Assembly: GCF_009900715.1 (NCBI RefSeq) | Contig: NZ_JAAAJC010000003.1 | Location: 248,001-312,000 of the forward strand | Source: Halococcus salsus | Lineage (GTDB): Archaea; Halobacteriota; Halobacteria; Halobacteriales; Halococcaceae | Reading direction: 5' to 3' | Length of the DNA: 64,000 nt | Shown: positions 24,113-31,428 of the stretch, in pieces | Layout: each line of letters opens with the position of its first letter | How positions within the stretch are numbered: the first letter of the stretch is position 1 | Notes under the pieces: model-generated | Database searches by the model: none | What the model saw: only the letters and a program-made list of their open reading frames with translations | What the model was told of the DNA's origin: nothing | Position numbers and translations under genes: made by a program

Positions 24113-25426
24113 ATGACCACTACTTCACCGAACGCGCGGCGGCGGCTCGCCCGCGAGTGCGTCACGGCGGGTATCGAGGCGGCCCACCCGGAGCGGGTGG
24201 TTCACGATGCCGTGACGCTCGACGGCGACACGCTCCGGATTCGGGAGACGACGTTCGACCTCGCGACCTACGACTCCGTGACGCTCCTCGGTGGCGGGAA
24301 CGCCGCCTCGCAGGTCGCCGCCGCGGTCGAGGACGTGCTGGGCGAGCGGCTCGACGGGGGCATCGTGGTCACCGACGACCCCGCGGAGACCGACCGCGTC
24401 GAGGTGCTGCGGGGGGACCATCCGGTCCCGAGCGAGCGCGGTGTCGAGGCCACCCGACGGCTGCTCGACGCCGCCGATGCCGCGGGCGAGGACGACCTGG
24501 TTCTCGCGGTCGTCACCGGCGGTGCGAGCGCGCTCCTCACCGCCCCCGCGGGCGAGCTCTCGCTCGACGACCTTCAGGCGACCACCGACGGGCTCCTCGC
24601 GAGCGGCGCGCCGATCGGCGAGACTAACGCCGTCCGGAAGCACCTCTCGGACCTCAAGGGTGGACGGCTCGCCCGCCGGCTCGCACCCGCGCGGGTGGCG
24701 ACGCTCGTCTTCAGCGACGTCGCCGGCGACGACCTCTCGGTCGTCGGGAGCGGCCCCGTCGTGCCGGATCCATCGAGCTACGATGACGCACGCTCGGTGC
24801 TCGACGACTACGGGGTCGAGGTGCCGAACGCGGTCCACGACCATCTGGAGCGGGGCGTCGACGGCACGGACGACGACACCCCGGGGACCGACGACGCGGC
24901 GTTCGACCGGGTTGGAACCCACCTGCTCGCGACCAACCGGACGGCGGTCGACGCCGCGAGGGACGTCGCCGCCGACGCGGGCTACGAGCCGCTCGTGCTC
25001 TCGACGACCGTTGTCGGGGAGGCCCGCGAGGCCGCGAAGACCCACGTCGCGGTCGCCGAGGAAGCCCTGACGACCGGCGACCCGGTCGAGCCACCCTGTG
25101 TGGTGCTCTCCGGCGGGGAGTGTACCGTCACCGTCGCGGGCGACGGGACCGGTGGACCGAACCTCGAGTTCGCGCTGTCGGCGGCGTTCGACCTCCCGCC
25201 CGGCGCGACGCTGTGCGCGGTCGACACCGACGGACGCGACGGCGCGACCGACGCGGCGGGTGCGGTCGTCGACGCCGAGACCGTTTCCGACCGTCGGGCC
25301 GCGGCGCGTGCGCTCCGCGAGAACGACGCCTACCCCGTCCTCGAATCCCGCGACGCGCTCGTCGAGACCGGGGCGACGGGAACGAACGTCAACGACCTGC
25401 GGGTGCTCGTCGTCGGTTCGGAATAA
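24113..25426 (+). CDS. Glycerate 2-kinase (GckA/TtuD, MOFRL family)
   Basis: 437 residues. The N-terminal DUF4147 domain shows LLGGGNAASQVAAAVED (near 60), GIVVTDDP, LRGDHPVPSERGVEATRRLL and VVTGGASALLTAPAGELSL. The C-terminal MOFRL domain shows VVLSGGECTVTVAGDGTGGP then NLEFALSAA and VDTDGRDGATDAAGAVVD. These enzymes phosphorylate D-glycerate to 2-phosphoglycerate. In haloarchaea they link glyceraldehyde or glycerate from 2-keto-3-deoxy acid cleavage to lower glycolysis, so the context fits well. A TATA box ACTATATAC lies just upstream. The FAH-family gene follows 64 bases later. Confidence 0.92.
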   Translation: MTTTSPNARRRLARECVTAGIEAAHPERVVHDAVTLDGDTLRIRETTFDLATYDSVTLLGGGNAASQVAAAVEDVLGERLDGGIVVTDDPAETDRVEVLRGDHPVPSERGVEATRRLLDAADAAGEDDLVLAVVTGGASALLTAPAGELSLDDLQATTDGLLASGAPIGETNAVRKHLSDLKGGRLARRLAPARVATLVFSDVAGDDLSVVGSGPVVPDPSSYDDARSVLDDYGVEVPNAVHDHLERGVDGTDDDTPGTDDAAFDRVGTHLLATNRTAVDAARDVAADAGYEPLVLSTTVVGEAREAAKTHVAVAEEALTTGDPVEPPCVVLSGGECTVTVAGDGTGGPNLEFALSAAFDLPPGATLCAVDTDGRDGATDAAGAVVDAETVSDRRAAARALRENDAYPVLESRDALVETGATGTNVNDLRVLVVGSE

Positions 25427-25490
25427 CCGTTCGCACGGTCGATCCGACCGGGATGGGAAGGGCTATGTGTCGGGCCCCGTATCCGCCTGC

Positions 25491-26219
25491 ATGGCAACGA
25501 TGCGCTTTCGCGACCCGGCCGGTTCGATTCGCACGGGTACGCCGACCGACGACGGCGTCGAGTTCGGTGGCGAGCACTATGGCCTCGACGAGGTCGACGT
25601 CCTCGCACCGTGTGACCCCTCGAAGATCATCTGTGTCGGCCTCAACTACGAGGACCACGCCGAGGAGGAGGGCATGGACCTCCCCGAGCGCCCGCTGCTC
25701 TTCCTGAAGCCGCCGAACGCGGTCTCGGGCCACGGCGACACCGTCACCCTCCCCGAAGGAAAGGAAAAGGTCGAACACGAGGCCGAACTCGCCGTCGTGA
25801 TCGGCGAGCAGTGTAAGAACGTCGCGGCCGAGGACGCCATGGACGTCGTCGCTGGGTTTACCTGCGCCGACGACGTCTCGAACCGCGACGACCAGCGCGT
25901 CGAGCAGAACTGGGTTCGCGGCAAGGCCTTCGACAATTCCTGTCCGCTCGGCCCGGTGCTCGCCGACCCCGAGGACGTCCCGGACGACGCGAGCGTCGAA
26001 CTCCGGCTCAACGGCGAGACCGTCCAGTCCTCCTCGCGCGCGGAGTTCGTCTTCTCGGTGCCCGAACTCATCGAGGAGATCACCCAGTACATGACGCTCG
26101 AAGCGGGCGACGTTATCATCACCGGCACGCCCGCCGGCGTCGGCGAACTCGAAGACGGCGACGAGGTCGAAGTCGAGGTCGAGGGTGTCGGCACCCTCGA
26201 ACACACCGTCGCGCGATAG
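25491..26219 (+). CDS. Fumarylacetoacetate hydrolase family protein
   Basis: 242 residues. FAH core features: KIICVGLNYEDHAEEEGMD (near 45), PLLFLKPPNAVSGHGDTV, the metal-binding Glu cluster in VEHEAELAVVIGE (E-x-E near 95), and GDVIITGTPAGVGELEDGD near 210. Members hydrolyse acylpyruvates, decarboxylate or dehydrate; in Haloferax the FAH-family XacE dehydrates 2-keto-3-deoxypentonates. Downstream of a glycerate kinase and near sugar-acid dehydratases, a role on a keto-acid intermediate is plausible. A second in-frame Met is at codon 4. Confidence 0.88.
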   Translation: MATMRFRDPAGSIRTGTPTDDGVEFGGEHYGLDEVDVLAPCDPSKIICVGLNYEDHAEEEGMDLPERPLLFLKPPNAVSGHGDTVTLPEGKEKVEHEAELAVVIGEQCKNVAAEDAMDVVAGFTCADDVSNRDDQRVEQNWVRGKAFDNSCPLGPVLADPEDVPDDASVELRLNGETVQSSSRAEFVFSVPELIEEITQYMTLEAGDVIITGTPAGVGELEDGDEVEVEVEGVGTLEHTVAR

Positions 26220-26543
26220 CCGGCACCGTTTCGAACGAACCCGGTGCGGACGGGCGTTCGCTCGGACCGAAGTGGACCGTCGTAGCTGGAGGACATCGCG
26301 GGAGCGGCCGGCGTGCACGGACGAACTCGACCGCGAGCAGCGTCCGGCGGAGACGAACGGTCTTGTCGATCCGCCGATACATCAGCCACCACTTATGTTC
26401 ACGAATTAAATGTTTCGTGACTATTTCAAATATGTGGTGCTTGGGTCGAGGCTGGAACATCGATCGTCGCACGCCTCCGTCGATCGGCGGGGCGGTGAAC
26501 CCGAATCGGCGTGTCGGCTTCCCACGACCGGCCCCCCTCGATC
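26220..26543. other. Spacer between convergent genes with an AT-rich inverted repeat
   Basis: 324 bases between the FAH gene and the metal-chaperone gene, whose 3' ends face each other. No good coding frame. An AT-rich island (about 26390-26440) holds a 7-bp inverted repeat at 26399-26420. Confidence 0.55.
26399..26420. repeat. Inverted repeat TCACGAA-N8-TTCGTGA
   Basis: Both arms match at 7 of 7 bases around the spacer TTAAATGT. It lies in an AT-rich island between two converging genes, so it may be a bidirectional terminator or an operator for an unrecognised transcript. Confidence 0.6.
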
Positions 26544-26762
26544 CTATTCCGATTCGTGTCCCGTGACCTCGTAGCCGAGGTCGTTGACGGCCTGTTCGAC
26601 GTAGCTACCGGTGGTCGTATCGTCGGTCGCGAACGCAACGAGCCCCGTCTCGTGGTCGGCAGTGACGTCCGTGACGTCGTCGATGGCCTCGATCTCGCGT
26701 GTGAGAACGGCTTCGCAACCCCGGCAGGTCATCCCGTCGATGGAGAGTCGGTGACGCACCAT
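26544..26762 (-). CDS. Heavy-metal-associated domain protein (CopZ-like metallochaperone)
   Basis: 72 residues forming one HMA domain. The metal-binding motif is IDGMTCRGCEAVL (M-x-C-x-x-C; Cys near residues 12 and 15), followed by the beta-alpha-beta pattern ending NDLGYEVTG. It should bind Cu(I) or a similar soft metal in the cytosol and hand it to a P-type ATPase or sensor; no ATPase is adjacent. The start is fixed by ACATATATGT at 26785-26794, 27 bases upstream, making the mRNA leaderless; an upstream in-frame Met would precede the predicted transcription start. Confidence 0.88.
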   Translation of the reverse strand: MVRHRLSIDGMTCRGCEAVLTREIEAIDDVTDVTADHETGLVAFATDDTTTGSYVEQAVNDLGYEVTGHESE

Positions 26763-26784
26763 ACCCACCGTACGTATCAACTCC

Positions 26785-26819
26785 ACATATATGTTCGAGA
26801 TATTGTAGTTCGACGAACT
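26785..26819 (-). promoter_or_regulatory. CopZ-like gene promoter with adjacent perfect palindrome
   Basis: TATA box ACATATATGT (26785-26794), itself palindromic. Twelve bases further upstream is AGTTCG-A-CGAACT (26807-26819), a perfect 6+1+6 palindrome near -51, in the position of an activator or repressor site. Confidence 0.6.
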
Positions 26820-26889
26820 GGTCCCGTGGATCGTTCCGCCGGTCGTCGACGTGGCGAAGCGTGGTCGGGGCCCGAACCGAAGCCGAGTC

Positions 26890-27696
26890 TCACTCGATCG
26901 CCTCGCCGCAGTGGGGACACCGCGACGGCTCCGTGTCGTCGTGGATGAACCCCGAGGCGAGGATGCTCGCGGGGAGCGCGACCAGGCCGGTGCCGAGCAC
27001 GGCGACCAGCCCGCCGAGGAGCTTCCCGAGCGGCGTCACCGGGTAGACGTCGCCGTAGCCGACCGTCGTGAGCGTGACGACGCCCCACCAGAGCGCCGCC
27101 GGAATGCTGGAGAACGCCTCGGGCTGGGCCTCGTGTTCGACGAAGTACAGCAGGCTCGACGAACAGACGACGAGCAGTGTTGTCCCGCCGAGCGCCACGA
27201 CCAGGTCGTCGGTCTTGCGACGCAACACGCGCTCGAACCGGGCGACCGAGTCGGAGTAGCGCACGAGCTTGGCCAACCGGAAGAACCGGACCAGTCGAAA
27301 CCCCCGGAGGAGACGGCCGTCGCCGCCGAACAGCGTGATCCCGACGTAGAACGGGGCGATCGCGAGGAGGTCGACGAGACACTCGGGGCGGGCCATGAAG
27401 CGGAGCCGGCCGAAGACCGGGTGGTCGTAGCCGTCGGCGGCCGTCGCCGACCAGACCCGGAGGCCGTACTCGACGGTGAACACCCCGACCGAAACCGCGT
27501 TGAACCGGTAGAGGAGTCCTCGATACCGGTCGAACACCGGGTCGACCGTTCCGAGCGCGACGGCGACGAGGTTCGCGACGATCAGCCCTGCGATGAAGAC
27601 GTCGACTGCTCCCGCCACTCGGCCGCCCTTCCCGACCGTCAGGAGCCGGTGAGTCGTGCGTTTGGCCGCTCGGTAGCCGGAGGCGATCCGAACCAC
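26890..27696 (-). CDS. Voltage-gated-type potassium channel
   Basis: 268 residues with six transmembrane helices. The S4 voltage sensor shows regularly spaced Arg in LRGFRLVRFFRLAKLVRY (near 130-147). The pore helix and selectivity filter are WWGVVTLTTVGYGDVYPVTP (near 205-224), containing T-V-G-Y-G-D. The C-terminus ends with CPHCGEAIE, a two-Cys zinc-ribbon-like tail with an His between. It should conduct K+ across the cytoplasmic membrane. It is the last gene of an operon running from the PadR regulator, 6 bases after the 104-residue protein. Confidence 0.92.
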   Translation of the reverse strand: MVRIASGYRAAKRTTHRLLTVGKGGRVAGAVDVFIAGLIVANLVAVALGTVDPVFDRYRGLLYRFNAVSVGVFTVEYGLRVWSATAADGYDHPVFGRLRFMARPECLVDLLAIAPFYVGITLFGGDGRLLRGFRLVRFFRLAKLVRYSDSVARFERVLRRKTDDLVVALGGTTLLVVCSSSLLYFVEHEAQPEAFSSIPAALWWGVVTLTTVGYGDVYPVTPLGKLLGGLVAVLGTGLVALPASILASGFIHDDTEPSRCPHCGEAIE

Positions 27697-27702
27697 TGGA
27701 GG

Positions 27703-28017
27703 CTACGGCCCGTGGTTGGCCTTGTGCTCACGGTAGAGCACGCCGGTGAACAGCGCGAACGGCACCAGCCCGGCCACCGCCAGCCCCATGCCGACCACGA
27801 GGATCAGTGGGAGATCCGCGTGGATGATGAAGTAGCCGAGCACGCTGACGCCGGCCCCGATGAACGCGACGACGCTCCCCAGCGCGAGCCCGAAGCTCCA
27901 CTTCCGAACCCCCCATTCGAGGTTCTCGGAGTTCCGGAGCATCTGGATCAGGACGGCGATCGGCGGGATCGTCAGCGCCACCAGCTGCAGGAGTTTGAGC
28001 GCGATGTTGGTGTTCAT
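27703..28017 (-). CDS. Three-helix membrane protein (104 aa), function unknown
   Basis: 104 residues, three hydrophobic helices (about 7-24, 41-63, 70-92) and a basic/histidine C-terminus LYREHKANHGP. NSENLEWGVRKWSFG links helices 1 and 2. It lies in the operon between the cytosolic beta-propeller and the K+ channel, suggesting a partner role at the membrane. No family recognised. Confidence 0.65.
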   Translation of the reverse strand: MNTNIALKLLQLVALTIPPIAVLIQMLRNSENLEWGVRKWSFGLALGSVVAFIGAGVSVLGYFIIHADLPLILVVGMGLAVAGLVPFALFTGVLYREHKANHGP

Positions 28018-28064
28018 TGGCGGTGCTCCGTGGTCGTCGGTCGTGTGAAGTAGGTCGTCATTGG

Positions 28065-28955
28065 TCAGCGTTCGATGATGGTTCCGTCCGCCCCGACGGC
28101 GACGTCGGTCGTGCCGCAGGCGACGGCGAGCAGGTCGGCTTCGACCGGGGAGTCGAGCCGACACCAGCCCCGGTCCGGGGTTCGTTCGTGGATCGTACCG
28201 CCCGCACCGACCGCGACCGCACCGTCGTCCGACCCCGCGGGCCGGGCGAGCCCGTGAACCGTCGCCTCGCCGACCGCGACGGGCGTCCAGTTCCGACACG
28301 GTCGGTCGTAGCGGTAGAGCCGCCCGTCGCCGCCGGCGACCAGCAGCGACCCGCCGGCGGCGGACAGGTCGAAGAAGTTCACCTCGGCGTTCTCGATCCC
28401 GATGCGATGCCAGCTCCCGTCGACCCGTTCGAGCACGGTGCCGCTCGTATCGGCTGCGTAGAGCGACGACCCGTCGGCGGCGAGCGCCGCGATCGTCGAG
28501 CCGCCGGCGGGCTTGGTGACGTCGCCGTACGAGGGACAGCCATGGTCGTCGCACTCGATCGGGAGCACCTCGCCAGAGCCGTTCGCGACCGAGAGGCGCT
28601 CCGTGTCGGTTCCGGCGACCGCGAGCGCCTCCCAGGTGCTGGTCTTCCCCATCGGGGCACTGAAATCCTCCTTTCGACCGGTTTCGGTGTCGTAGCGCCC
28701 GAGCGCGCCGCTGTCGCCCGCGAACCAGACCCGGTTCCGGTCGGCCGTGGCCGCGGCGCAGGTGAGTCGGTTCCCCCGGGTCGCGGGGCCTGACTCGACG
28801 AGGGGGTGCCAGCCCGACTCGTCGCGTGCGAGCACGAGACCGCCCTCGCCGACCGCGACGGGGCCGGCGGCGGTCTCGGTGACGGCCAGTAGTGTTCTGT
28901 CGGTCGGGGACTCGACCGCCCGCCACTCCCCCCGATTGGTCGTGGGATCGCTCAC
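28065..28955 (-). CDS. Cytosolic beta-propeller (WD40/YVTN/BNR-like) protein, paralogue of the gene at 34726
   Basis: 296 residues with no signal peptide or membrane helix. About six repeats share the pattern V-A-V-G-x-G-G-x-(V/I)-x-x-R, for example GPVAVGEGGLVLARDES (near 30), VWFAGDSGALGRYDTETG, SSLYAADTSGTVLERVDGSW, VAVGAGGTIHERTPDRGW and a final VAVGADGTIIER. The segment SAPMGKTSTWEALAVAGTDT and GSGEVLPIE are shared almost unchanged with the lipoprotein propeller at 34726-35700. No catalytic motif is seen, so it is likely a binding or scaffold protein. Four Cys are scattered late. Its operon encodes membrane proteins and a K+ channel. Confidence 0.72.
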   Translation of the reverse strand: MSDPTTNRGEWRAVESPTDRTLLAVTETAAGPVAVGEGGLVLARDESGWHPLVESGPATRGNRLTCAAATADRNRVWFAGDSGALGRYDTETGRKEDFSAPMGKTSTWEALAVAGTDTERLSVANGSGEVLPIECDDHGCPSYGDVTKPAGGSTIAALAADGSSLYAADTSGTVLERVDGSWHRIGIENAEVNFFDLSAAGGSLLVAGGDGRLYRYDRPCRNWTPVAVGEATVHGLARPAGSDDGAVAVGAGGTIHERTPDRGWCRLDSPVEADLLAVACGTTDVAVGADGTIIER

Positions 28956-28995
28956 GACGACCCTCCACCGAGGAGTACGGACCGGTCGACGGGAG

Positions 28996-29343
28996 TCACT
29001 GCGGTCCCCCGAACAGGATCGTGCCGAAGCCGGCTGCCACGACGGCCGTCACCGCCCACGCGACCAGGCCGACGCCGACCGCCGTCGGTGGGTTCGCCCC
29101 CGTTCGGTGGCCGACGACGCCGATCCAGGCCGCGGGCGAGAGCAGCGGCCCGACGACCGGGATCCAGCCGAACAGGAGCGTGAGGAGCGCCGAGAGGGCC
29201 GCCCCGATCCCGGCGGTGGCGAACGCCGCTCGCAGACCTGGTTTCGCGCGGGTCGCGCCGAGCGGGACCCCGAGGTAGACCGCGACGCCGCCGACCCCGA
29301 CGCCGACGACGAGGCTCACGACCGCGCCGAGGAGGCCGTTCAT
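28996..29343 (-). CDS. Membrane protein (115 aa), function unknown
   Basis: 115 residues, four hydrophobic segments (about 3-25, 38-60, 63-78, 90-112) with glycine-rich packing (VVGVGVGGVAVYLGVPLGAT). The ATG overlaps the PadR stop as ATGA, so the two are translated together. It resembles no family I can name; it may be small-molecule or ion related by operon context with a K+ channel. Confidence 0.62.
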   Translation of the reverse strand: MNGLLGAVVSLVVGVGVGGVAVYLGVPLGATRAKPGLRAAFATAGIGAALSALLTLLFGWIPVVGPLLSPAAWIGVVGHRTGANPPTAVGVGLVAWAVTAVVAAGFGTILFGGPQ

Positions 29344-29723
29344 CCCCCGTCACGTCCGGTTCCCTCGGTTTCGAGCGCGAGGAGGCAGCACTCCCCCCAC
29401 GCGGTGTGGGATTCGAGCCGGTCGCGCGCGGCCGGGCTCACCCGGTAGGCGTTCGTCCGGCCGTCGACCGGGCGCTTCTCGACGAGACCGTCGTCCACAA
29501 GGTCGCGGAGGTTCTGGTAGAGACGGCCGTGGTTGATCGCCTCGCCGTAGGTCTCCCGGAGGTGCCGTTTGACGTCGGTGCCGCTCGGGTTCGACCCGTC
29601 GAGGCTGATCAGCACGAACAGGATGTCGCGCTGGAAGCCCGTGAGATCGACGAGCGGCCGCGGGCCGTCCGGGGTGTCGAGCATCGATTCGTCGCCGGTG
29701 TCGCCGTAGTCGTTCACTGACAT
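29340..29723 (-). CDS. PadR family winged-helix transcriptional regulator
   Basis: 127 residues. LTGFQRDILFVLISLDGSNP then SGTDVKRHLRETYG and INHGRLYQNLRDLVDDGLVE form the PadR winged helix, followed by VDGRTNAYRVSPAARDRLES. Archaeal PadR proteins with this core bind promoters of nearby membrane or stress genes. A Met three codons upstream is possible. It opens the operon to the 115-residue protein, propeller, 104-residue protein and K+ channel, and probably autoregulates it. It starts 64 bases after the oxidase subunit gene ends. Confidence 0.82.
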   Translation of the reverse strand: MSVNDYGDTGDESMLDTPDGPRPLVDLTGFQRDILFVLISLDGSNPSGTDVKRHLRETYGEAINHGRLYQNLRDLVDDGLVEKRPVDGRTNAYRVSPAARDRLESHTAWGECCLLALETEGTGRDGG

Positions 29724-29787
29724 AGTGGTCACGACGGCTGGTGCCGTCGACGGCGCGCCCGGGGCTCGAACCCGGTCGCCGGCCTGG

Positions 29788-31422
29788 TTACCGGTCGCGG
29801 TGGGTGGGGCGGTCGGCGGGGTCGTCCTCGGCGTCGGTGTCGGGGGCCTCGGCCGCCAATCGTCGCTCGAACGCCCGCCACTCGCGTGTCAGCCCGCCGT
29901 TCTCGCGGAGGTCCCAGACGTCGGCCGACTCGACGACGGGACCCGCACGCCACGAGGCGACCACGTTCCAGACCCAGAGCACCTGCGCGAAGCCGATGAG
30001 GAACGCGCCGAGGGTGATCACCTGGTGGAAGCCGGCGAAGCGGACGGGATAGGTCGCCATCCGGCGCGGGAGCCCCGCCGCCCCGAGCGCCAGCATCGTG
30101 AGGAAGGTGACCGCGACGCCGACCGTCGTCAGCCAGAAGTGCGCCCGTGCGAGGGTCGGATCGAACAGCCGCCCGGTGAAGAGCGGGAACCAGAAGTAAC
30201 ACGCCGCGAACAGCGCGAACACCACCATCCCGACGAGAACGAGGTGAAAGTGGCCCACGACGTAGTAGGTGCCGTGGTAGACGAGGTCCACCGGAACCGC
30301 CGCGAGGAAGACGCCGGTGACGCCGCCGAGAACGAAGTTACCGATCGCCCCGACGCAGAACAGCATCGGGACGGTGAGCCTGATGTTCCCGCCCCACATC
30401 GTGGCGAGCCAGTTGAAGACCTTGACCGCGCTCGGGAGCGCGATCGCGAGCGTGACGGCCATGAAACTCGCCCGGATCCGGGGGTCGATGCCCGTCGTGA
30501 ACATGTGGTGGGCCCAGACCCCGAAGGAGAGCACCGCGATCGCGAGCGTCGAGTAGACGATGTACTCGTAGCCGAACAGCTCTCTCCCGCTGAACTTCGG
30601 GATCAGGTGGCTCAGGATCCCCATCGGCGGGAGCGCGAGGATGTAGACCTCGGGGTGGCCGAAGAACCAGAAGAGGTGCTGCCAGAGCAGCGGCCCGCCG
30701 CCCTCGACGGCGAAGAAGGTGGTTCCCAGGTTCCGGTCGGCGAGCAGGCAGACCAAGGCAGTTCCGAGCACGGGGAAGGCGACGAGCACGAGGCCGCTCG
30801 TGGCGAGCATCGTCCACGAGAAGACGTCGAGGCGGTGCCAGCCGACCTCGCGTTCGGCGACGACCGTGACGGCGAGGTTCGCCGCGCCGAGCATCGTGGC
30901 GACCCCGCTCAGGTGGAGCCCGAGCAGCGTGCAATCGAGGCCGACGTTGGTCGAGACCGTCGAGAGCGGCGGGTAGAACGTCCAGCCGGTCGCCGGCGGG
31001 GTGATCGAACCGACCCCGAACACGTCGGCGACCGTCCCGGCACGCACCAGGAGGAAGGCCGGCGGGAGGAGCCAGAATGCGACGGCGTTGAGCCGTGGGA
31101 AGGCCATCTCGCGGGCCCCGACCAGCGATGGCACCACTCGGTTCGCCAGCCCGAACGTCACCGGCGTGACGAACAGGAACAGCATCGTCAGGCCGTGGGT
31201 GGTGAACAGCTCGTCGTAGGTTCCCGCCTCCCAGACGTCGGCGGCCGGGGTGAGCAGCCCGGTCCGGAGCAGGAGCGCGTCGAGGCCGCCGAGCAGCCCC
31301 GCCGCGACCCCGAAGACGACGTACAGCACGCCGATGTCCCGGTGGTCGAGGGTGGTGAGCCACCCGAACGCGCCGGGAAGCGTGCGACGGTCCACGTCGG
31401 TCGGCGATTCTTCGCGGGTCAT
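29788..31422 (-). CDS. Heme-copper oxidase subunit I (A-type)
   Basis: 544 residues, about 12 transmembrane helices. Heme a His in FTTHGLTM (His76), the CuB His plus cross-linked Tyr in FFGHPEVY, CuB His pair in WAHHMFTTG, and heme ligands in VVGHFHLVLVG are all present. The K-channel Lys is in SAVKVFNWLATMW. The D-channel entry region reads GAREMAFPR where most A-type enzymes have an Asp, here Glu. The enzyme reduces O2 to water and pumps protons. No subunit II (CuA) or III gene is adjacent, which is unusual; partners must be elsewhere or a quinol-type use is possible. Confidence 0.9.
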   Translation of the reverse strand: MTREESPTDVDRRTLPGAFGWLTTLDHRDIGVLYVVFGVAAGLLGGLDALLLRTGLLTPAADVWEAGTYDELFTTHGLTMLFLFVTPVTFGLANRVVPSLVGAREMAFPRLNAVAFWLLPPAFLLVRAGTVADVFGVGSITPPATGWTFYPPLSTVSTNVGLDCTLLGLHLSGVATMLGAANLAVTVVAEREVGWHRLDVFSWTMLATSGLVLVAFPVLGTALVCLLADRNLGTTFFAVEGGGPLLWQHLFWFFGHPEVYILALPPMGILSHLIPKFSGRELFGYEYIVYSTLAIAVLSFGVWAHHMFTTGIDPRIRASFMAVTLAIALPSAVKVFNWLATMWGGNIRLTVPMLFCVGAIGNFVLGGVTGVFLAAVPVDLVYHGTYYVVGHFHLVLVGMVVFALFAACYFWFPLFTGRLFDPTLARAHFWLTTVGVAVTFLTMLALGAAGLPRRMATYPVRFAGFHQVITLGAFLIGFAQVLWVWNVVASWRAGPVVESADVWDLRENGGLTREWRAFERRLAAEAPDTDAEDDPADRPTHRDR

Positions 31423-31428
31423 CGGTCG

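Noticed and set aside
26119-26472. Minus-strand frame across the FAH gene end and the AT island
   Set aside because: Mostly antisense to the FAH gene and Arg/Pro-rich; no promoter in the right place.
29745-29786. tRNA 3' half on the minus strand (T-arm with loop TTCGAGC and a 5-bp stem)
   Set aside because: No matching D-arm, anticodon arm or acceptor strand upstream; the region is the end of the oxidase gene and the PadR promoter. One such T-arm is expected by chance in GC-rich DNA of this size.
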